Part shown: positions 1-8,941 of the stretch, one piece after another | Layout: each line of letters begins with the position of its first letter | Position numbering within the stretch: the stretch's first letter is position 1 | DNA from: Deltaproteobacteria bacterium | Lineage (GTDB): Bacteria; Myxococcota_C; UBA6777 | Assembly: GCA_006226375.1 (NCBI GenBank) | Contig: SBHC01000008.1 | Span: 1 to 64,000 of the forward strand | Direction: 5' to 3' | DNA length: 64,000 nt | Translations under genes and position numbers: made by a program | Notes under the pieces: model-generated | What the model was told of the DNA's origin: nothing | Seen by the model: the letters and a program-made list of their open reading frames with translations, nothing else | Database searches by the model: none

Positions 1-175
1 CGCACGGAGAGGGGAAGGCGAGTCTGACGAGCCAGGGGTGAGGTCTCCTGACCAACGACCCACGGCTGCACCCACTTGGAACACTCCTCTGTATCTCCCT
101 TTCTAATTTTGGTATAACTCCGCCATACCGAGTCTCCCCTAGAATCCAATCTCCCTGGCTCGACAGGAGCTTGTT

Positions 176-2644
176 TTGCATCCAAACCCTCGCATTCTGA
201 TCGTGGACGATGAACCGTTCAACGTCGATTACCTTGAGCAAGAGTTGGAAGAACTCGACCTCGACACCCTCAGCGCATTCAACGGCGTGGAAGCCTTGGA
301 GCAGATCGAGGCACACAAACCCGACCTCGTGCTGCTGGATATCATGATGCCCGTGATGGACGGCTTTGAAGTTCTGGAGCGACTGAAAAACAGCCCTTAC
401 AGCAACATCCCAGTGATTGTCATCTCTGCGATGTCTGACATCGACAGCGTTGCGAAAGGCATCACTCTTGGTGCAGAGGACTACCTCCCCAAACCCTTTG
501 ACCCCGTTCTGCTCGAAGCACGCATCCAGGCTAGCCTGGAGAAGAAGCGTTTGCGTGACAAAGAGTTGGATTACCTGGAACAAGTCGAGCGGCTCACCCA
601 GGCCGCCCTCGCCATTGAGAACAACAACTTTGCGCCAGAAAGCCTCGACCACGTCGCCGAACGACAAGACGCACTCGGCCGACTGGCCCGCATCTTCCAA
701 AGCATGGCGAAGGAGATTTACGAACGAGAGCGACGCCTCTTGCACCGACTTGAGCGAATCCAAACGGACGCGAAAGAGAGCCAGCAGGCGGCCAAAGAAA
801 CCCCAGGGGTCTACATCCCTGCGGATCGCAAGTACGCCCTGGTGCAAGGAATAGACCTCCCTGAATCCACCAGCGGAGCAGCCCTGTTTGTCGACATCTC
901 AGGCTTTACACGCCTGACGGAAGCGCTCGCCAAAGAGATGGGATTGCAACGAGGCGCCGAAGAGTTGATGAGGCACCTCAACCAAACGTACGAAATGCTG
1001 GTCGGTCATGTCCATGAGTTTGGAGGCAGCATCTTAAACTTTACGGGGGATGCGATCTCCTGCTGGTTTGATGAATCCCTTCCACAAGGAGCCCATTCTG
1101 CGTCGTGGCGAGCGACCTCGGCAGCGTGGGCGATGCAGCATTCCATTCGAAAGATAGACACCATTGTCACGCCTTCAGGCACTCCCTTCCCCCTCGCGAT
1201 TAAGTGCGCAGTGGTCAAAGGCAACACCAAACGCTTCTTGGTCGGCAACCCTTCCGTGCAATCCATCGAAGTCATGGCGGGAGACGCTCTGCATACCCTG
1301 GCTCTCGGAGAGTTTCTGGCGGCTCCGAATGAAACGCTGGTGCACGTGTCCGCGTGCGAGGAGCTTCAGGACAGCCTCTTGGTCTCAGAGTGGCGACAAC
1401 CGGACAATTCAGAACATCAATTTGCTGTGCTGTCTGACCTCAAGAGTTCAGCGCCCCCCGCTCCCTGGCCACCCATTCCAGAAGGAGCGTTGACTCCAGA
1501 GCAGCTCAAACCCTGGCTCCTCGACCCGGTGTACCATCGGGTTCATACGGGCCAAAGCAACGACCTTTCAGAGCTTCGAACCGTTACGGCCCTGTTCCTT
1601 AAGTTCTCGGGGATCGATTACGAAAACGATCCCCAAGCGAGCACCAAGCTCAGCCAATTTATCAGCTGGGTCCAGGACGTGGTCCTTGCCTACGATGGGT
1701 ACGTTCTTCAATTCAGCACAGGAGACAAAGGAAGCTATCTCTATGCGACCTTTGGCGCACCCGTCGCTTGCGAAGACGATGCAGTCCTCGCCGTTTCTGC
1801 AGCTCAATCTCTTCGGGTATTGCCTGCCCACCTCTCTTTTGTAACTTCCCTTCAAATGGGCCTGGCTCGCGGGCTCATGCGAACCGGCCCGTATGGCAGC
1901 CCACAACGTCGAACCTACGGAGCCGTTGGAGACAAAACCAACTTGGCCGCGCGGATTATGATGTTGGCCCAAAACAGTATTCTTTGTGATCCTGCGGTAT
2001 ACCAGGCGACCAAAGAGAACTATGCCTACGAAAGCCTTCCTCCGATCCAGGTGAAAGGTAAAAAAGAGCCCGTCTCTCTGTTTCGCCCCTCGGGTTCGAC
2101 CGTTCCGATGATTCAGAGCTTTATCGACAAGCTCCCTCCAGGCCCCCACCTCACCTTGAAAGTCGCAAGCTTGGTAGGACAGGTGTTTGATCTGGAAACG
2201 CTGGTTGCAATCTATCCTGTAGAGGCAGAACAAGAGAACCTGGCAGGCTACGTTCAGGAGCTGATGCAAGCAGGCTTGATCCAGTTCATGCCCTCCAAAT
2301 CCGGACAGATCTACACGTTCCCGATGCCAGTCGTGCGAAACACAGCGTACGAGTTGATGTTGTTTGCCCAAAGGCGTCAGCTTCACGCAGCGCTGGCCAT
2401 TTGGCTTGAGTCAAAGCATGGGGAAAACCTGACCCCGCATTATCCCAGCCTGATCTACCACTGGGAACAAGCCGAAGAAACAGAGAAAGTCCTCCATTTT
2501 CTCGAACTCGCAGGACAGGCTGCCCATGAGGAAGGCGAACACGCTCTCGCTTTGGAGTACCTTGAGAAGGCCAAGCACTTAAACAAGCGGTCGTCTCTAC
2601 TGAGCGCGGAGTACAAGATCCCTGTGATTAAGCCGGAAGCCTGA
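176..2644 (+). CDS. response regulator with tandem class III nucleotide cyclase domains
   Basis: An 822-residue cytoplasmic signalling protein. Residues 5-120 form a receiver domain with the acidic pair D11/D12, phosphoacceptor D55 (LLDIMMP) and the KPF lysine. After a helical linker comes a class III cyclase domain with both metal motifs (FVDISGFT and NFTGDA), so cAMP or cGMP synthesis is likely. A second cyclase-like domain has lost the first metal aspartate (FLKFSGI) but keeps GDKTNLAARI. This tandem layout resembles soluble adenylyl cyclases. The last 170 residues look like the helical region that normally follows an AAA/STAND ATPase, but no P-loop lies before them. The start is TTG at 176, six bases after AGGAG (165-169). 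The 3' end overlaps the convergent kinase gene by 17 bp. Confidence 0.88.
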   Translation: MHPNPRILIVDDEPFNVDYLEQELEELDLDTLSAFNGVEALEQIEAHKPDLVLLDIMMPVMDGFEVLERLKNSPYSNIPVIVISAMSDIDSVAKGITLGAEDYLPKPFDPVLLEARIQASLEKKRLRDKELDYLEQVERLTQAALAIENNNFAPESLDHVAERQDALGRLARIFQSMAKEIYERERRLLHRLERIQTDAKESQQAAKETPGVYIPADRKYALVQGIDLPESTSGAALFVDISGFTRLTEALAKEMGLQRGAEELMRHLNQTYEMLVGHVHEFGGSILNFTGDAISCWFDESLPQGAHSASWRATSAAWAMQHSIRKIDTIVTPSGTPFPLAIKCAVVKGNTKRFLVGNPSVQSIEVMAGDALHTLALGEFLAAPNETLVHVSACEELQDSLLVSEWRQPDNSEHQFAVLSDLKSSAPPAPWPPIPEGALTPEQLKPWLLDPVYHRVHTGQSNDLSELRTVTALFLKFSGIDYENDPQASTKLSQFISWVQDVVLAYDGYVLQFSTGDKGSYLYATFGAPVACEDDAVLAVSAAQSLRVLPAHLSFVTSLQMGLARGLMRTGPYGSPQRRTYGAVGDKTNLAARIMMLAQNSILCDPAVYQATKENYAYESLPPIQVKGKKEPVSLFRPSGSTVPMIQSFIDKLPPGPHLTLKVASLVGQVFDLETLVAIYPVEAEQENLAGYVQELMQAGLIQFMPSKSGQIYTFPMPVVRNTAYELMLFAQRRQLHAALAIWLESKHGENLTPHYPSLIYHWEQAEETEKVLHFLELAGQAAHEEGEHALALEYLEKAKHLNKRSSLLSAEYKIPVIKPEA

Positions 2645-5600
2645 GAGAAAAGACGGCTCCTTCATCCACTTTGCTGGTGGCTTTGAGAGATCCCCCCAAC
2701 AGCTCAGCAAACTTCAAGCTAATGGAGAGGCCAAGCCCTGTCCCCCCATACTTTCGGGTGGAACTTCCTTCAGCCTGCTGGAACGTTTCAAAGATCAGGG
2801 GCAAAGCCTCCTCCGAGATGCCAATGCCTGTGTCTTCCACGTCGATTTGGTAGAAATCGTCCGTGCGACACAAAGAGACAACAATCCTTCCCTCGTGCGT
2901 GAACTTGGCGGCGTTGCTCAGCAAGTTAAGAAGAATCTGCTTTACCTTTTCGGGATCGGACTCAAGCTCCGACGACTCTGTATCAGCCACAACCTCCATA
3001 GATACGCCTGGTTGAAGCAAAGACAGGGAAGCTTCCACGGTTTGCCGAACCAACGACTCCAAAGAGAACTTTCGACGCTTCACTTCCGTTCGCCCAGCCT
3101 CCACCTTAGCCAAATCAAGAATCGAGTTAATCAACCCAAGCAAATGCTCGCTGCTCTCGCTGATTTTGTCGAGGTTGCTGAGTTGCTTCTCTGGCAGAAC
3201 CTTTTGCCCTTTACGCCGGACAATTCGGGTAAAACCCATGATCGCGTTCAAAGGTGTACGAAGCTCATGACTCATATTCGCCAGAAACGTACTCTTGGCC
3301 TGGTTGGCCTGCTCAGCGCTCTCTTTGGCCTGCTCTAGTTCGGCTGTTCTCTTGGCAACAATCGCTTCGAGGTCTTCGTAGACTTCGGCGTTTTCAATGG
3401 AGATCGCAGCAAACGAGGCAAGAATCCCCAAGACATCTTGTCTCTCTTCGGTGAATACACCTGCGCTCAGGTTGTTTTCCAGATACAGCAGCCCCAACAA
3501 CTCCTTGTGACTTAGCACAGGCACGCACAAAACAGAGTGGACCGGTTGCTTCAACATGTAAGGATCTTGCTGATAGACGCCGTCTGTTTGGGCGTCTTTC
3601 AGCACCACTTTCTCATGGGTCAGCATGACGTACCGAAGCAGGGACATCGGCAAAGGTCCATGTGTTTCATCCAGGGAGAGCGGCTCGTTGGGCAAATGTA
3701 CCTGCCCTTGCGACGAATCAAGCCTGGCAACAATCCTCCACTCGCCTTGGCGTTGCAAGAGAAGCCAGCCATCGGTAGCGCCAGCGTTCTCGACAACAAG
3801 CTGCATCAAGTTTTCAAGGAGGGTCTCTTTCTGAACAACACTAATCAACGTCTGAGACGCTCGTAGAATGGTCTCAATGTCGAGCGGAGAGTGACCGCTC
3901 GTTGAGTTACTCACCGACACCGTGAGGCCATGAGACGAGGTGGCTCGTTCAAGCCGATGAAGTAAGCCAGGATGATTCTCCCTTAAGCTAGTAAGCTTTG
4001 CAGCGGCTCCCCACTGCGCATAACTGGCCCAGGCTTCTTGCAAATAGAAACGCGCCATCGAGGTTCGCCCCATAGCCTCACACAGGGAAGAGGCTTGCTC
4101 AGCAATCAGAGCAGCATCCGGCACAACCTCAATCTCACGGGCTTCTGACAAGGCCAAGTCAAACGCCTGCAGCGCCAGGGGCCCTTTTTCTTTGTGTTGC
4201 AGCTCCAAGGCGTTGAGCCAAGTCAATCGGTACGACCGTGATGCAGGCACATGGTTGCACCACCTTCTCAGCATCTTTGAATACCTTCGCCGCAAACGAC
4301 GAGTGTGTTGGGTCTCAGGTCGTCCTCGGGCGATGCCACCATAGAGGGCAACCAGAGCCATCATACAGAAGGGGCCACGCAACAAATTGAAGACAGGCAG
4401 GGCCAAATCGCTGGGTTCATCGGTGGCGACCTCCCAAGCGATGTCCCACTCCCCCCAAACAAGGCCAAGGTGCATTTGAAGAAAGTGAAGAACAATACGG
4501 AAGGCCGAGGGGTCCACCATCCCTTCCACAAACTCCGTAGACTCCAGGTTCATCAAGCGAGGGGTCGGTTGGGACAAGTCTTCCGTCCTTAAGAAGAGAA
4601 GAACGTTCCAGATCTGCCCGACATTGCCAAAGAGTTTCTCTCCAAGATGATAGCGCTGGAGAATCGACTTCCTCTCCTGAAAGAAATTCATCTGCTCTTG
4701 AAGAGGCATTCCCGTCACGTAGTTCACATACAGTTGCAGCGCATTGGACGCGGATGCACTGGGGATGTCACCCACATCGATGCCTCTCCGAAAGACCTCA
4801 CCCAGGCTCGATGCAATGGAGCGCAGAGGCTGTGTCCAGACGGAGATCACTGCAAAATGGGCCAGACCAGACCGAGGCCAATAGTACCAAGCGTTCATCT
4901 CTTCGAGCTGTCGCAAACACAGCTCACCAAACTTCATGGCTGAGGAATAATCTCGAAAGACCAGGGCTGACAAAATACCGTACCCTGTCCAGCATTGAAC
5001 GTTGCTTTCAGTCTTTCCATGCTTTAAGAGCAAGTCAAGAGACAAGAGAATGTCCGTAGGAATCGCTCGTGGCTCCGCAGTGGCTTGCGCTGAGATACAA
5101 GCCATCTGTACATCAATGACACCCTTCGCCAGAGGGTCTGTGATATCGGGGAGGTTCTCCCAATGTTCGATTGGCCTGCTTCGAATCTTCCAACGAATGC
5201 GAGAAAACCACCACAAAATTCGCAGCGGAGACAACACCTTAATCCGTGGTTCACCAGCAAGAGCCAAAAACGTATCGCGCGTTTCAAGCGCCTCATTCAA
5301 GAGGGAATGCCCGATGCAATTCTTCACTCTGGCCAGATAAACAGGCGCCTGATCCGACAAGTTTTTTGCATGTTGCACAACTTCTTGAATTCGAAGATCA
5401 GCCAGTTCAAGTTCATGCGCCCAAGACCCAGCAGAAGCAGTCCCCGAACAAAGCTTTAGAGCAAGCTCGTAGTGGTTGGACCATCGATTTTCGCCCAGGC
5501 ACTTCAACCCAAACTCAAAGGATGAAAGAGCGCTAGCGAATGCACCTGCCTGCAAAGAGCGATGCCCAGCGCTCAGCGACAACCTGGCAATAGCAACGCG

Positions 5601-7811
5601 TTCAGACTCACAGTTGACTTGTTCCAGGCCCAACTCAAAGTGTTGGACGATATCAAACAACAGGTCCGATTGCTCCGGGTTCTCCGCCAATCCAGAGAAA
5701 GACCGAGCCAGCGCAAGATGGTACAAAGCACGTTGCTCTTGGGATACCGTTTCGTAGACCGTCTCATGCAAGCGGTTGTGGGCGAACCTGTAGGCATAGT
5801 CCCCTGTAATCTTGGACTGGGTCCTCCTCACACGAACCTTGTCAGAAACGATGACGCCTGCATCCATGGCAGGCCAAAGACGCTCCACAATCTCAATCAA
5901 GGGGAGCTTGAGCAACGTCACAAGGTCGGTGTTTCGGAACGACAACCCCACACAAGAGGCCGCACCGAGAATCGAGCGGGTGTTCTCAGGCAAACGGTCG
6001 AGCCGGGATGTCATGATCGACGCCACATTCTGGGTCACTTCGACCCAACGAATGGCTTCGATGTTCCATTTCCACTGCCAACCTTCGCGAAACAACAACC
6101 CTTGCTCGGCCAGTTGCTCCAACAGCGATTTCACAAACAAGGGATGTCCAGCGGTTTTTTGGAAGAGCAACGCAGCAAAATCGACCGTATCTTCCAATTC
6201 ACAGTGACAGGCTTCTGCAATCAGGCGCTGAAGACCTTCCTCGCTTAAGCCTGACAGTTGGAGCTCCAAGAAGTGACGATTGTTAAGAGAGAAAGAAGTC
6301 CGCAGCTCGTGAAGTTGTTGGCTGTCAGCACCCTCACGGTAGCTACCGATACAACAAAACCCAACGAGTTCCTTGTCTTTGGAGAGAAACTCAAGCAACT
6401 GGCAGGAAGCCTGGTCGGCCCATTGAAGCTCGTCCAAAAACAACAAGAATGGATGTTTGGTGGAAGCAAGCACACCCACCAAGGTTGAAAACAGATGGAG
6501 TGTTCGACTCTGGATATCTCCAGAAAGCTCTTCCTGGGACTCACTCCCTTCCGGTAGAAAGAACTTAAGCTCAGGAAGAAGCGGTAGAAGCCAACGTCCC
6601 GCTTCGCCGAGTTTCTTGGTAAATCGTTGTTTCCAGCGAGACCGCTCTTTCCGATGCAGCATCAACAGCTGCTTCAAAACCCCTCGGAGGGCATCAGCCA
6701 AGGCAAAGTAAGGTGTATCCTGACGCATGGCCTCAAAGCTACCGGAGGCAAACATTCCCCTCTCTTGAACCTTGTCGGCGAGGGAATGCTGGATGAACCG
6801 AGCCCGGTCGCTCCCAGCAGGACCTGTCAACAAAAGGAAGGCGGTCCCACCCTGTCGCACCTCTTCAAAGCGATCGAGGAGAGCTTGCCTCTCTGTCTCT
6901 TGCTCGTAGATCAGCTCTGGAACAACAAACCGAAGAGAGAAATCGCGAGTGCCCAAGACAAACACAGAGTGATTTCCCTGATTCACCCTCTCTCGGGTGT
7001 GCTCCAAATCGTACAGCAACCCGGCCGCGCTTTGGTACCGATCATCCGGATGTTTCGACATCAACTTCAAGACAATGGAAGACAGGCTCGCGGGAATACT
7101 GTCGAGTCTTTCGTGGGGTGGCGTCGGTGTCCGAGCCAGGTGCGCGTGGATTTGTTCCAAAGGGTCAGTAGAGACAAACGGTGGATACCCAACCAGAAGA
7201 TGCCAGGCCGTGACCCCAAGAGAGTAAAAGTCCGAACGATAATCAACGCCAAAGTCAGTGCGTCCTGTTTGTTCGGGCGAAATATACGTAAGAGTTCCTT
7301 CCAAGTGGTCCACATCAGGGACTTCCGACGCATCCAGCTCCAGCGTAGAGCTTAACGAGAAATCGATAACCTGGAAACGCTGCTTGGACTCCGACCAGAT
7401 CAGGTTTTTGGGGTTGAGATCCTTGTGCACGATGTGAGCCGCATGAAGAGCCTCAAGCCCGCTCGCCACCTGACACAACATCTCCAGAACGATACCTGGC
7501 TCCAGGTGACCTTTGGCTTGCAGGAGGGAACCAAGATCATCCCCGTTGATGTCATCCATCACCAACAGGACGGTCCCCTTGGCCTCCAGCAACTCCTTCG
7601 CCTGGACAATGTGAGGATGCTCAACCTTCTTAAGCAGATCAAACTCTCGCTTGTACCGTTCTTTCCGTTCGGCAGAAGGGAGCGCTTCCTGCGGCATTTT
7701 CACAATCAGAGGGCTGCCATCCGACTGTGCGTGACATCGAAGGACCACGGTGTTGGAGCTACGACAAAGCTCTCGGTCGAGAACCAATGAATCGGGTAAA
7801 GTAAAGGACAT
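2628..7811 (-). CDS. Ser/Thr protein kinase - AAA ATPase - GAF - histidine kinase fusion
   Basis: A 1727-residue multi-kinase. Residues 8-275 are a eukaryotic-type Ser/Thr kinase with IVK lysine, HKDLNPKN catalytic loop and IDFS metal aspartate, so it is probably active. Residues 300-640 resemble the AAA_16 ATPase of this family: Walker B (FLLFLDELQWAD) is good but Walker A is GPAGSDRARF, with no P-loop lysine. A long helical TPR-like stretch follows, then GAF (about 1290-1430), a coiled coil, HisKA with H1515 (MSHELRTPLN) and HATPase with N1633, DTGIGI and GGTGLGL. Such multi-sensor multi-kinases are common in Myxococcota and cyanobacteria. The ATG at 7811 has only a weak AGG upstream. It is convergent with the cyclase gene, possibly one signalling pair. 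Confidence 0.92.
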   Translation of the reverse strand: MSFTLPDSLVLDRELCRSSNTVVLRCHAQSDGSPLIVKMPQEALPSAERKERYKREFDLLKKVEHPHIVQAKELLEAKGTVLLVMDDINGDDLGSLLQAKGHLEPGIVLEMLCQVASGLEALHAAHIVHKDLNPKNLIWSESKQRFQVIDFSLSSTLELDASEVPDVDHLEGTLTYISPEQTGRTDFGVDYRSDFYSLGVTAWHLLVGYPPFVSTDPLEQIHAHLARTPTPPHERLDSIPASLSSIVLKLMSKHPDDRYQSAAGLLYDLEHTRERVNQGNHSVFVLGTRDFSLRFVVPELIYEQETERQALLDRFEEVRQGGTAFLLLTGPAGSDRARFIQHSLADKVQERGMFASGSFEAMRQDTPYFALADALRGVLKQLLMLHRKERSRWKQRFTKKLGEAGRWLLPLLPELKFFLPEGSESQEELSGDIQSRTLHLFSTLVGVLASTKHPFLLFLDELQWADQASCQLLEFLSKDKELVGFCCIGSYREGADSQQLHELRTSFSLNNRHFLELQLSGLSEEGLQRLIAEACHCELEDTVDFAALLFQKTAGHPLFVKSLLEQLAEQGLLFREGWQWKWNIEAIRWVEVTQNVASIMTSRLDRLPENTRSILGAASCVGLSFRNTDLVTLLKLPLIEIVERLWPAMDAGVIVSDKVRVRRTQSKITGDYAYRFAHNRLHETVYETVSQEQRALYHLALARSFSGLAENPEQSDLLFDIVQHFELGLEQVNCESERVAIARLSLSAGHRSLQAGAFASALSSFEFGLKCLGENRWSNHYELALKLCSGTASAGSWAHELELADLRIQEVVQHAKNLSDQAPVYLARVKNCIGHSLLNEALETRDTFLALAGEPRIKVLSPLRILWWFSRIRWKIRSRPIEHWENLPDITDPLAKGVIDVQMACISAQATAEPRAIPTDILLSLDLLLKHGKTESNVQCWTGYGILSALVFRDYSSAMKFGELCLRQLEEMNAWYYWPRSGLAHFAVISVWTQPLRSIASSLGEVFRRGIDVGDIPSASASNALQLYVNYVTGMPLQEQMNFFQERKSILQRYHLGEKLFGNVGQIWNVLLFLRTEDLSQPTPRLMNLESTEFVEGMVDPSAFRIVLHFLQMHLGLVWGEWDIAWEVATDEPSDLALPVFNLLRGPFCMMALVALYGGIARGRPETQHTRRLRRRYSKMLRRWCNHVPASRSYRLTWLNALELQHKEKGPLALQAFDLALSEAREIEVVPDAALIAEQASSLCEAMGRTSMARFYLQEAWASYAQWGAAAKLTSLRENHPGLLHRLERATSSHGLTVSVSNSTSGHSPLDIETILRASQTLISVVQKETLLENLMQLVVENAGATDGWLLLQRQGEWRIVARLDSSQGQVHLPNEPLSLDETHGPLPMSLLRYVMLTHEKVVLKDAQTDGVYQQDPYMLKQPVHSVLCVPVLSHKELLGLLYLENNLSAGVFTEERQDVLGILASFAAISIENAEVYEDLEAIVAKRTAELEQAKESAEQANQAKSTFLANMSHELRTPLNAIMGFTRIVRRKGQKVLPEKQLSNLDKISESSEHLLGLINSILDLAKVEAGRTEVKRRKFSLESLVRQTVEASLSLLQPGVSMEVVADTESSELESDPEKVKQILLNLLSNAAKFTHEGRIVVSLCRTDDFYQIDVEDTGIGISEEALPLIFETFQQAEGSSTRKYGGTGLGLSISLKFAELLGGSLKATSKVDEGAVFSLRLPA

Positions 7812-7966
7812 CCACTCTACCTGTTGTTAGATAAGAGACTTGATTTCTGAAGAGACCTGTCAAAGAAAGAGAAGTTCACTCAGCAAGAGTAGAAGAAAAG
7901 TCTGACTTTGGAAAGAGAAGAACCGGATGGAGGGAAGAATGAGGAGCAGAACATACAAGAAATAGG

Positions 7967-8914
7967 CTACTTCCAGAGTTTAACTTGCCCGCCTCCGGGT
8001 GCCGTGAACTGGAAGCTGCGACGGCCATCGTTTTGGGTCACTGCAACCACAGCGGCCACAGTACCACCCACAACAACAACACCAATGCCCGTGATGATCC
8101 AGGGCCAGGGGTTGTTTTGTTTGACGACTTCACAAATTTGCTTTTCCTTGTTCCAACCCGTGCCTTTGGCACAAGCACAGTACTGCCGCTTGCCTTCCGT
8201 AAAGACTTTCTGGTTGCTGGGACAATTGCAGCTTCGTTTGGCTTTCACGCTGAGTGAAACAGGAGAATCTCCGATGCTCAAGTCACCAGCGACCTTTTCT
8301 CCTTCAAAGAAACCCAACTTCAAGCACTGGTCCCTCTCGATCGAGATTTCGTACTCACCTTTGGGGAGAAAGATGGGCTTGTTGTCGAGCTTCAAGCCGC
8401 CTTGACGCTTGATCCGAGCCATCACTCCGTTGAAGTAGGCAGCTTTGTCCTTGTTGCTAAAGGCGGTCTTGGGAACCAGCTTCAGCTTCACGCGACCCAC
8501 TTCATCGGGGTCAACTTCGGGAACAAAGGTGAGCTTCCCATACAATGCCAACAGCTTGCTAGCAAAGCGCTTGTACGCCTCGCGGTGAGAGTTCCGCTTC
8601 ATCAAGCCCTTGGCGATCTGCAAGGTCGTAATCGCCGAACCAATCTGGCCTGTTTTGTAGTAACAGCGGGCAAGATAGTAGTGTGCATTAAAGCTCTGTT
8701 GGCCTTGGGTAGTTTTGATCAACTTCATGAAGGCTTTCTTGGCGTCATGGTACAGGCGCTGCTTGTAATACAGCTTTCCCTGTTCGTAGAGTTGCCGAGA
8801 ATCTTGGGCTTGTGCAGGAGCCGAGAAGTTCCAGCCGAGGGTCAAGACAAACGCTGCCAAAAGCCAGCGAGCGATTCGATGTTCCATTGGATTTGCTTTC
8901 CTTGTGGGTGTCAT
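7967..8914 (-). CDS. TPR-containing membrane-anchored secreted protein
   Basis: About 315 residues. An N-terminal signal sequence (hydrophobic core LLAAFVLTLG, cleavage near AQA-QD) is followed by TPR-like helices at about residues 37-125, where YxxGKLYYKQRLYHDAKKAF is typical. A PEGA-like beta region comes next (LPKGEYEISIERD), then a cysteine-rich patch (CNCPSNQ, YCACAKG) and a C-terminal membrane segment at about 269-291, rich in Ile/Val/Gly/Ala. The start at 8914 was chosen because AAGGAG lies nine bases upstream; 8887 is the alternative, with a weaker AAGGA. It begins 27 bp after the stop of the cysteine-repeat lipoprotein gene and so is probably co-transcribed and may be its partner in the envelope. 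No function can be assigned. Confidence 0.8.
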   Translation of the reverse strand: MTPTRKANPMEHRIARWLLAAFVLTLGWNFSAPAQAQDSRQLYEQGKLYYKQRLYHDAKKAFMKLIKTTQGQQSFNAHYYLARCYYKTGQIGSAITTLQIAKGLMKRNSHREAYKRFASKLLALYGKLTFVPEVDPDEVGRVKLKLVPKTAFSNKDKAAYFNGVMARIKRQGGLKLDNKPIFLPKGEYEISIERDQCLKLGFFEGEKVAGDLSIGDSPVSLSVKAKRSCNCPSNQKVFTEGKRQYCACAKGTGWNKEKQICEVVKQNNPWPWIITGIGVVVVGGTVAAVVAVTQNDGRRSFQFTAPGGGQVKLWK

Positions 8915-8941
8915 CAACAAAAACTCCTTCGCTTGCATAAC

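Noticed and set aside
5562-6248. 228-codon plus-strand frame opposite the multi-kinase
   Set aside because: It is antisense to a well-supported coding region with clear domain homology and has no ribosome site.
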